From positions 2,873,244-2,937,243 of the forward strand of contig NZ_RYFW01000001.1 of assembly GCF_004138335.1 (NCBI RefSeq): a stretch of DNA of 64,000 nt, written 5' to 3'. The translations under genes and the position numbers were made by a program. The notes beneath the pieces are model-generated. The model was not told the DNA's origin, did not search any database, and saw only the letters and a list, made by a program, of their open reading frames with translations. Each line of letters begins with the position of its first letter. Position 1 is the stretch's first letter. Shown here in pieces: positions 1-8,133 of this stretch. This DNA is from Peristeroidobacter agariperforans (GTDB lineage: Bacteria > Pseudomonadota > Gammaproteobacteria > Steroidobacterales > Steroidobacteraceae).

Positions 1-1371
<1,371 letters not shown>

Positions 1372-1429
1372 CGAACACCTGTGATTCAATGTCGAAAATT
1401 CTAGTCCAGAGCATGGCATTCCGTACACT

Positions 1430-1447
1430 GCGAGAGAATCGTCTCGC
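1430..1447. promoter_or_regulatory. Inverted repeat between divergent racemase and thiolase genes
   Basis: The sequence GCGAGA-gaatcg-TCTCGC is a perfect 6-bp inverted repeat. It sits in the 132-bp region between the divergent racemase and thiolase genes. TetR-type repressors of acyl-CoA metabolism often bind such sites, but no regulator gene lies nearby, so the operator role is inferred. Confidence 0.35.
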
Positions 1448-1503
1448 GACAGATGCTGTGCTTGCCGATTGAAACTCAGTTAGCAGTCAATGAGAGAAGC
1501 ACT

Positions 1504-2667
1504 ATGGGCGAAGCATATATCGTAGCGGCGGTGCGCACGGCCGGTGGCCGGCGCAATGGCAAGCTCTCCACCTGGCATCCCGCCGATATGGGCGGTGAAG
1601 TTCTCAACGCGCTGGTCGATCGCACTGGCATCGATCCGCGCGCTGTCGAGGACGTGATCGTGGGTTGTGTCAGTCAGGTGGGCGAACAGAGCTTTCACGT
1701 CGGTCGAAACGTCGTGCTGGCTTCCAAGCTGCCGGACAGCGTGCCCGCCGTTTCCATCGACCGTCAGTGCGGCTCTTCGCAGCAAGCGGTGCATTTCGCC
1801 GCGCAGGCTGTGATGTCCGGTACGCAAGACGTAGTGATTGCTGCGGGCGTTGAAAGCATGAGCCGCGTGCCGATGGGTTCGCCAGTTGCGTTGGCCGAGA
1901 CAGCGGGCGTGGGCACGGGCCCTTGGAGTGAGCGCATTCGCAAGCGTTATGGCGTGCAGCAGTTCAGTCAGTTCACGGGGGCGCAGATGCTCGCCGAGAA
2001 ATATGGCTTCAGTCGCGAGCAGCTGGATCAATATGCACTGAGCAGTCATCAGCGTGCCATCGCCGCGATTCGAGCCGACGCGTTCAAGGACGAGATCGTG
2101 CCGCTGAAAGTCGCGGACGGAAGCTTGCACACTGCGGACGAAGGCGTGCGCTTCGATGCGAGCATCGAGGCAATCAGCTCGGTGAAACTTCTGCAGGAAG
2201 GCGGGGTGTTGAGCGCGGCGAACTCGAGCCAGGTTTGCGACGGCGCGTCCGCGGTGCTCGTTTTCAACGAACGCGGCTTGAAGACTCATAACTTGAAGCC
2301 GCTCGCGCGAATTCACAATCTCACCGTCACCGCCGGCGATCCGGTGATCATGCTGGAAGAGCCGATTCCTGCGACCAAGCGCGCGTTGCAGCGAGCCGGC
2401 CTGCGCACCGGCGATATCGACTTGTTTGAAATCAACGAAGCGTTCGCTTCGGTGGTGTTGGCATGGTTGAAAGCCACCGGCGCGGATCCGGACCGGATGA
2501 ATGTCAACGGCGGCGCAATCGCGCTGGGTCATCCGCTCGGGGCAACGGGCGCCAAGCTGATGGCGACGCTCGTCCACGCTCTGCGCAAGCGCGGCAAGCG
2601 CTACGGGCTGCAGGCCATGTGCGAGGGCGGTGGCATCGCGAACGTCACCATCGTCGAAGCGCTTTGA
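1504..2667 (+). CDS. Thiolase (acetyl-CoA C-acyltransferase)
   Basis: A 387-aa thiolase of normal family length. It catalyses either thiolytic cleavage of 3-ketoacyl-CoA or the reverse condensation. The nucleophilic Cys is at about residue 89 in SIDRQCGSSQQAVHFA. The catalytic His is at about 343 in NGGAIALGHPLGATGAKL, and the second Cys at about 373 in the CEGGG motif. The start is ATG at 1504 (MGEAYIVAAVRT), which matches the usual thiolase N-terminus and follows a purine-rich GAGAGAAG; the upstream in-frame extension is rejected. The gene is divergent from a racemase and convergent with an enoyl-CoA hydratase, so it probably performs the last step of beta-oxidation for the acyl-CoA pathway encoded around it. 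The exact chain length is not visible from sequence. Confidence 0.93.
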   Translation: MGEAYIVAAVRTAGGRRNGKLSTWHPADMGGEVLNALVDRTGIDPRAVEDVIVGCVSQVGEQSFHVGRNVVLASKLPDSVPAVSIDRQCGSSQQAVHFAAQAVMSGTQDVVIAAGVESMSRVPMGSPVALAETAGVGTGPWSERIRKRYGVQQFSQFTGAQMLAEKYGFSREQLDQYALSSHQRAIAAIRADAFKDEIVPLKVADGSLHTADEGVRFDASIEAISSVKLLQEGGVLSAANSSQVCDGASAVLVFNERGLKTHNLKPLARIHNLTVTAGDPVIMLEEPIPATKRALQRAGLRTGDIDLFEINEAFASVVLAWLKATGADPDRMNVNGGAIALGHPLGATGAKLMATLVHALRKRGKRYGLQAMCEGGGIANVTIVEAL

Positions 2668-2713
2668 AGCGCGCTAGTGTCGCTCCAGGGGGGCGCTGCG
2701 CCCGGAAAAATTA

Positions 2714-2735
2714 GCCGACCTGCGCCAAGGTCGGC
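2714..2735. terminator. Bidirectional hairpin terminator between convergent genes
   Basis: GCCGACCT-gcgcca-AGGTCGGC forms an 8-bp perfect stem between the convergent thiolase and enoyl-CoA hydratase genes. On the minus strand the stem is followed by TAATTTTTCC, a fair T-run, so it best fits the leftward transcript. Confidence 0.6.
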
Positions 2736-2762
2736 GGCAAAAAGCGCAAGTAACCTGCAGGG

Positions 2763-3563
2763 TCAGGCCTTGGCGCTGTCTGTGCAGAACACCGGTCGGC
2801 GCTTTTCCTGCATGGCATTGACCGCTTCGCGGTGGTCGGCGGAGCGCGCCGTGGTCGATTCGTATGTTGTCCCTGCATCCATAACTGCCAGCACTGCGCG
2901 TTTCAACTCGACGTTCATCAATACTTTGGTCCAGCGAATCGCCTGCATCGAGCCGTGTTTCAGCCGATTGCAATACGCTGTGACGGCGTCATCCAGCTGG
3001 CTGGGACATACGCAGTGATTGACCAGTCCGATTTGCTCAGCGTGCTTTGCAGCGAGCGGCTCACCTGTCAGCAAATATTCCTTGGCCCGCCCCAGCCCGA
3101 TACGGTGAGTCCAGAGTACGGCGCCACCGTCTGCGGCCACTAAACCGACGCAGATATGCGGATCGCCGATTTTCGAACCGTCGATCGCATAGATCACATC
3201 GCACAAAAGTGCCAGCGTCGCGCCGAGGCCGATGGCATTACCATTCATTCGGCAAATCAGCGGCTTGTCCAGATCCAACATGGACAACACGATGCGTTTC
3301 GCGATGCGCGTCTCGTGGTCGAACAGCGCAGGGTCGGCGATATTGCGCGCAAGATCCTGTATATCACCGCCCGCGCAGAAGGCGCGACCAGCGCCGGTGA
3401 GCACGACAATGTCGGATTGCTCGTCGGCGCGCGCAAAGTCGAATGCGTCCGCCAGTTCGTCGTGCATCTCCAGATTGACCGCGTTGAGGAACGCGGGACG
3501 ACTCAAAGTAATGGTCAGTACCCGATCCTTCCGTGTCAGTGCCAAAGTGCCGTAGCTGCGCAC
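2763..3563 (-). CDS. Enoyl-CoA hydratase/isomerase family protein
   Basis: A 266-aa crotonase-fold protein acting on acyl-CoA thioesters, probably hydrating an enoyl-CoA or shifting a double bond. The oxyanion-hole and CoA-binding blocks are visible: LTGAGRAFCAGGDIQ near residues 54-68 and CRMNGNAIGLGATLALLCD near 103-121. In the region where hydratases usually carry their two catalytic glutamates the sequence reads GLVAADGGAVLW. The second Glu is therefore not obvious, and isomerase or another crotonase activity is possible. The gene lies 130 bp downstream of the acyl-CoA dehydrogenase gene on the same strand and is probably co-transcribed with it. Confidence 0.88.
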   Translation of the reverse strand: MRSYGTLALTRKDRVLTITLSRPAFLNAVNLEMHDELADAFDFARADEQSDIVVLTGAGRAFCAGGDIQDLARNIADPALFDHETRIAKRIVLSMLDLDKPLICRMNGNAIGLGATLALLCDVIYAIDGSKIGDPHICVGLVAADGGAVLWTHRIGLGRAKEYLLTGEPLAAKHAEQIGLVNHCVCPSQLDDAVTAYCNRLKHGSMQAIRWTKVLMNVELKRAVLAVMDAGTTYESTTARSADHREAVNAMQEKRRPVFCTDSAKA

Positions 3564-3693
3564 GTGTGCCCCCTGGTTTCGCCCGGATCGAAATGCCCGC
3601 GATCGCCCGTTACGTTATCACCGTGCGTGGCCAAGGTGTACAGGCCCGGGAATCGGCCGTATCCGGGCTGCCGCGCCCATTGGAGCTGGCGCT

Positions 3694-4821
3694 CTAAAGC
3701 GAGCGCGCGATGACCATGCGTTGGATGTCGGACGTGCCTTCGTAGATCTGGCACACGCGCACGTCGCGGTAGATCTTGGCCAGGCCGAACTCTTCGAGGT
3801 AGCCATAGCCGCCGAGCGTCTGGATGGCGCCGGAGCACACGGCTTCGGCGGTTTCGGAGGCAACGAGCTTGGCCATCGATGCTTCTTTCAAGCATGGAGC
3901 ACCGGTGTCTTTGATGCTTGCAGCGTGCAGGACGAGCTGGCGAGCAGCTTCGAGCTTTGCCGCGAGATCGGCGAGCCGGAAGCCCACGGCCTGATGCTCG
4001 ATGATCGCCTTGCCCATCGAGCGACGTTCTTTCGCATAGCCGATCGCGATGTCCAGCGCGGCCTGCGCCATGCCGATACATTGCGAAGAGATGCCGATGC
4101 GGCCCGCCTCCAGATTCGACAAGGCAATCCTATAGCCCTGGCCTTCGGCGCCGAGTCGCAGAGAGCTTTCGATGTGCAGATCGTCGAAGCGCAGGCTGCA
4201 GGTGTCCGAGGCGAGTTGCCCCAGTTTGTGCTCGACCTTGTCGACCACGTAACCCGGACGATCGGTCGGCACCAGGAACGCGGAGATGCCTTTCTTGCCC
4301 GCATCCGGATCGGTGACCGCGAACACCAGCGCCAGTCCGCCGATCTTTCCCGAGCTGATGAATTGTTTGCTGCCGTTGATCACATAGCCATCGGCAGTCC
4401 TGGTCGCGCGCGTGCGAAGAGCAGACGCGTCCGAGCCGGCATCCGCTTCGGTCAACGCGAAAGCGCCGATCATGCGGCCGCTGAGCAGCTCGGGCAGGAA
4501 GCGATTCTGCTGTTCGGAGTTGCCATCCTTCAGCAAGGCAGAAACGATCAGGCTGTTTTGAATCGACAGGATGGTGGATAACGCGCCATCGGCGGCGGCG
4601 ATTTCCATCAGCGCGAGCGCATACGACACATAGTCGGCGCCGGCGCCGCCTTTATCCTCGGGCGCGGTCATGCCCATCAAGCCCAGCTCGGCGAGCTCCT
4701 GGAACAACTCGGATGGATAAGCTCGGGCGGTTTCGTAGCTCAAGGCATTCGGGCGAATACGCTCCTGGGCGAACTCGCGGACGGAATCTGCAATGGCTTG
4801 CTGCGTGGCGGTGAGTAACAT
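3694..4821 (-). CDS. Acyl-CoA dehydrogenase
   Basis: A 375-aa flavoprotein of typical length that introduces the alpha,beta double bond into an acyl-CoA. The FAD-binding signature GAFALTEADAGSDASALRT occurs near residues 130-150. Near the C-terminus QIYEGTSDIQRMVIARSL carries the glutamate that serves as catalytic base in short- and medium-chain enzymes. The start MLLTATQQAIADSVREFAQ matches the family. The gene lies 118 bp downstream of fbiC on the same strand and upstream of an enoyl-CoA hydratase gene, forming a plausible beta-oxidation pair. The gap upstream holds a short GTG-initiated frame that runs into this gene out of frame; I do not consider it real. Confidence 0.94.
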   Translation of the reverse strand: MLLTATQQAIADSVREFAQERIRPNALSYETARAYPSELFQELAELGLMGMTAPEDKGGAGADYVSYALALMEIAAADGALSTILSIQNSLIVSALLKDGNSEQQNRFLPELLSGRMIGAFALTEADAGSDASALRTRATRTADGYVINGSKQFISSGKIGGLALVFAVTDPDAGKKGISAFLVPTDRPGYVVDKVEHKLGQLASDTCSLRFDDLHIESSLRLGAEGQGYRIALSNLEAGRIGISSQCIGMAQAALDIAIGYAKERRSMGKAIIEHQAVGFRLADLAAKLEAARQLVLHAASIKDTGAPCLKEASMAKLVASETAEAVCSGAIQTLGGYGYLEEFGLAKIYRDVRVCQIYEGTSDIQRMVIARSL

Positions 4822-4939
4822 CGGCGGAATCTTCGGTCAACAGGACGACAGCGTCACCGGCAAGAATGGCGAGGGAACCGCCCGGGCGCAATTGGTAGCG
4901 GTGTGTGGCGAGCACCCGGCGAAAAAATGTCGTTTCCAC

Positions 4940-7345
4940 TCAAGGTTGCGCATTCACATTGCAAGCCAAGCGGGTCGCCCCGCGGAGTGCATCAGCGCGC
5001 GAGGACTGCGCTCGCGCAATCTGCTCAGCGCAGGCCCGGCCGTAGAGCGTAGTTCGCTGCCGGCTGGGGCGTCCCAACTCTGTGCTGATTTGCTGCATTC
5101 GCCCGGGCTCGAGCTCCTGTCCGTGCTCACCGCCGGCAGCGCGGCTGATCGATTCGTTCATGAGTGTGCCGCCGAGGTCGTTGGCTCCCGCTTCGAGGCA
5201 TCGCTGCGCCCACCTCGGCCCGAGTTTCACCCAAGATGCCTGCACATTGCGGACGAGCGGATGTAGCGCCAGGCGACTCACTGCGTGCATCAGCAAGGCT
5301 TCTCTGAGTGTCGGGCCCTTGCGGGCCCGACCGCGAAGGTACATGGGCGCTGCCATGTGCACGAACGGTAGCGGCACGAACTCGGTAAGCCCGCCAGTTC
5401 GCTGTTGCAATCGCCGCAACAGCAGCAGGTGTCTCGCCCAGTGCTCGTATCCTTCGATGTGTCCAAACATGATCGTCGCCGTGGTCGGCAGTCCTGCTCG
5501 ATGGGCGTGAGCGACCACATCCAGCCATTCTTGTGTGTTGAGCTTGTCGGGCGCGAGGAAGCGGCGGATATCGTCATCCAGGATCTCGGCAGCTGTTCCT
5601 GGCAGGGACCCCAGGCCCGCACGCCTGAGTTCCGAAAGAAATTCTGGAATCGAGATGCCCAGGGTTCGCGCGCCGTGACTGACCTCCAGCGGCGAGAACG
5701 CATGAATGTGAATTTCCGGTTGCGCCTGTTTCGCCGCGCGGCAGATCTCGAGATAGGTGTGCCCGGTGAACGAAGGATGGATTCCCCCTTGCATGCACAC
5801 TTCGGTGCCGCCGCGCTGCCAGGCTTCTTGCACGCGGCAGCTGATTTCATCGAGGTCGATCAGGTAGGCAGGACCACGAAGCTGCCGGTGCGTGCGCCCC
5901 TTGGAGAAGGCGCAGAACCGACACTTGTACATACAAATGTTCGTGTAGTTGATATTGCGAGCTACGACATACGTCACGGTGTTGCCGACCACATCGTGGC
6001 GCAGCTCGTCGGCCGCACGGCAGATGCCCACGAAGTCAGAGCCTCGGGCCGTGAACAACTCGGCAATCTCGCTTTCTTCGAGCTCATGGCCAAACCGGGC
6101 TCGCTGTACCAGATCAGCTATTCGTGATCGTGTGCCTGGTCCTGACGACGGCACGTCGCGTAGATCGTCTTCATGTAGGGCTGTGGCGGCGCCGGCACAC
6201 CACCGCCCGACGCGTGCCCATCCTCCGCCATCGGACAGCCTCAACACCGCCGCATGCAGTTCGTCGGCGAGCCATTCATGTCGAGCTTGCACGTATCTCG
6301 GATAGATTGTAAGCCGTTCGACAAGCTCGCAGCCGGCACGAGCCGTGTGTGCAGCGAGTTGCTGCAGATGGGGCCAGGGCGCTTCAGGATTGACGTGATC
6401 CGGAGTGAGCGGCGATACACCGCCCCAGTCGTTGCAGCCTGCGGCGATGAGATCCGCGAGGTCGCCTCGGTACAAGTTGGGCGGCGCCTGGATCGACATT
6501 TGCGGGCCGAATATCCAGCGCGCCGCGGCTATGGTCCAGCACAATTCATTGCTGGAAGGCTCCGGCGCCTGTTGCATTTTCGTGCCCGGTTTGGAACGGA
6601 AGTTCTGGATGATGATTTCTTGTATGTGTCCATATCGGTCGGACAAGTCGCGCAGCGCGAGCAACGCATGGATGCGCTCACGCCGCGTTTCACCGATTCC
6701 GATGAGAATGCCACTAGTCATCGGAATACGAGCTTCGCCAGCTTGACTGAGCGTTGCCAATCTTTTCGACGGCTCTTTGTCGGGCGAGCCGAAGTGCGGG
6801 CCGCCACGCTGGCACAAGCGCTCCGAGGCGGACTCCAGCATGATGCCCATGGATGGGGCGACGTGTCTGAGCCGAGCTAGATCTGCCGCGGCCATCAGCC
6901 CTGGATTGAGATGAGGGAGCAGCCCGGTCTCGCGCAGGGCTCGCGCCGAGACGTGTTCGAGATAAGCAAGTGTGGATGGAAAGCCGAGCTCCGCCAGGGC
7001 TGCGCGCGCCTGCGCATAGCGCAGCTCCGGCCGATCGCCCAGCGTGAATAGCAGTTCCTTGCAACCGAGTGCCGCCCCGTCTCGGGCAATTCGCAGGACG
7101 TCGTCAGGACTGAGATAGGGCTTCGTCAGACGACTGGGAGTTTTGGCAAACGCACAGTAGTGGCACACGTCGCGACACAGTTGTGTCAGCGGCACGAAGA
7201 CCTTCCGTGAATAGCTGACGCATGTTCCCCAGCCTTGCTTGCGAAGCTTGCTGGCGAGCGGTGCGAGTTCGCGCCAGTCCAAGTGCCCCAGCACCTCGTA
7301 GCATTGCTCCGAGCTTGGGCGAGCGTCGCATGACAGAAGATTCAT
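4940..7345 (-). CDS. fbiC: Bifunctional FO synthase (fused CofG-CofH, FbiC type)
   Basis: An 801-aa fusion of two radical-SAM enzymes. Together they build 7,8-didemethyl-8-hydroxy-5-deazariboflavin (FO), the chromophore of coenzyme F420. The N-terminal half is CofG-like, with its [4Fe-4S] cysteines at about residues 57, 61 and 64 (CRDVCHYC). The C-terminal half is CofH-like, with cysteines at about 471, 475 and 478 (CMYKCRFC) preceded by ARNINYTNI. The chosen ATG at 7345 (MNLLSCDARPSSEQ) lies 4 bp after the cofC stop; an upstream in-frame extension of 111 codons overlaps cofC and is rejected. The length is close to actinobacterial FbiC, with both halves intact. cofD and cofE are not in this window and would have to lie elsewhere for complete F420 synthesis. 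Confidence 0.93.
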   Translation of the reverse strand: MNLLSCDARPSSEQCYEVLGHLDWRELAPLASKLRKQGWGTCVSYSRKVFVPLTQLCRDVCHYCAFAKTPSRLTKPYLSPDDVLRIARDGAALGCKELLFTLGDRPELRYAQARAALAELGFPSTLAYLEHVSARALRETGLLPHLNPGLMAAADLARLRHVAPSMGIMLESASERLCQRGGPHFGSPDKEPSKRLATLSQAGEARIPMTSGILIGIGETRRERIHALLALRDLSDRYGHIQEIIIQNFRSKPGTKMQQAPEPSSNELCWTIAAARWIFGPQMSIQAPPNLYRGDLADLIAAGCNDWGGVSPLTPDHVNPEAPWPHLQQLAAHTARAGCELVERLTIYPRYVQARHEWLADELHAAVLRLSDGGGWARVGRWCAGAATALHEDDLRDVPSSGPGTRSRIADLVQRARFGHELEESEIAELFTARGSDFVGICRAADELRHDVVGNTVTYVVARNINYTNICMYKCRFCAFSKGRTHRQLRGPAYLIDLDEISCRVQEAWQRGGTEVCMQGGIHPSFTGHTYLEICRAAKQAQPEIHIHAFSPLEVSHGARTLGISIPEFLSELRRAGLGSLPGTAAEILDDDIRRFLAPDKLNTQEWLDVVAHAHRAGLPTTATIMFGHIEGYEHWARHLLLLRRLQQRTGGLTEFVPLPFVHMAAPMYLRGRARKGPTLREALLMHAVSRLALHPLVRNVQASWVKLGPRWAQRCLEAGANDLGGTLMNESISRAAGGEHGQELEPGRMQQISTELGRPSRQRTTLYGRACAEQIARAQSSRADALRGATRLACNVNAQP

Positions 7346-7349
7346 CGCA

Positions 7350-8027
7350 TCACCCGCGAGGTGCTGCGCCGCTGAAAGTGTCGCCGGCTGGCCCAGATGA
7401 CATCGAGAGGCCCCAGGGCTGTGCTCCTGCGCGGCTTCGCAGATGCTCCAAGTCGTCGGCGCAATCCAGGTCGAGAGCAAGTCGCTCGATCTCTGCGACT
7501 CGCGTGGCAAGATTCGCGGCGCGGGCGGCGGCCAAATGCCGCCTGAAACTCGAAGAACCGAAGCAGGGCGCAATCGCTTGCGGCGGGGAGCAGAGCAAAG
7601 CGTTTGTGCCATCGCGATGACGATCCGGTACAACAACCACGTGCTCGCGACAAACCTGGCCGGTGAAAATCTCATCAACTGCGCTGGCGCAGACCAGGGG
7701 TAGATCGCCAGCCACGATCAATACGCGTTCGGGGTGCATCCCATTCAGGATTCGCAGGGCCGCTTCGATCGCTGGCGACATGCCTGCGTCCTCCTGCTGC
7801 ACGACCGGTAGTGCATTCAACGACTCGGCGAAGGCGCGCACTTCGAGACTGGATGTGACTACGGCAACAGCATCGATATTCCGGCTTTCGCGCAAAGCGA
7901 GGATTACTCGTCGCGCCATTGCGAAGAACAGGCGCTGGCGCTGCTCGGCATCAAGCGTGCCGGCAAGGCGCGACTTGGCGCGCTCGCTTGACTTGAGAGG
8001 AACCAGCGCCCAGGTGGAGGGTTGCAT
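7350..8027 (-). CDS. cofC: 2-phospho-L-lactate guanylyltransferase family (CofC/FbiD)
   Basis: A 225-aa nucleotidyltransferase of the CofC family. It activates 2-phospholactate, phosphoenolpyruvate or 3-phosphoglycerate, depending on lineage, with GTP for transfer to FO in F420 synthesis. Typical blocks are WALVPLKSSERAKSRLAG at the N-terminus, EDAGMSPAIEAAL near residues 80-92, VLIVAGDLPLV near 102-112 and DRHRDGTNALL near 132-142. It ends with FRRHLAAARA and LDLDCADDLEHL, also typical of the family. GGAGAT precedes the ATG. It is the first gene of the leftward set and is separated from fbiC by only 4 bp, which supports a joint role. The preferred phospho-acid cannot be told from sequence. 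Confidence 0.9.
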   Translation of the reverse strand: MQPSTWALVPLKSSERAKSRLAGTLDAEQRQRLFFAMARRVILALRESRNIDAVAVVTSSLEVRAFAESLNALPVVQQEDAGMSPAIEAALRILNGMHPERVLIVAGDLPLVCASAVDEIFTGQVCREHVVVVPDRHRDGTNALLCSPPQAIAPCFGSSSFRRHLAAARAANLATRVAEIERLALDLDCADDLEHLRSRAGAQPWGLSMSSGPAGDTFSGAAPRG

Positions 8028-8133
8028 ATCTCCGAGTAAGGGCTTCTGAGGGTGAGTTGTTCCTCGACTTATTCGCGGCCGCGGCGCTGCCCAAGCAGGT
8101 GCATAGAGGGCGGTTTCCTGCGTCGTTTCGACT

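Noticed and set aside
1480-2577. Long open frame antisense to the thiolase gene
   Set aside because: It is a GC-rich shadow frame with no family signature, while the plus strand has a full thiolase with all catalytic residues.
4652-4939. GTG-initiated 95-codon frame directly after fbiC
   Set aside because: About 60 of its codons lie out of frame inside the acyl-CoA dehydrogenase gene, and no family features were seen.
7346-7678. 111-codon in-frame extension of fbiC
   Set aside because: It overlaps cofC on the same strand and shows no FbiC similarity; the ATG at 7345 directly follows the cofC stop.
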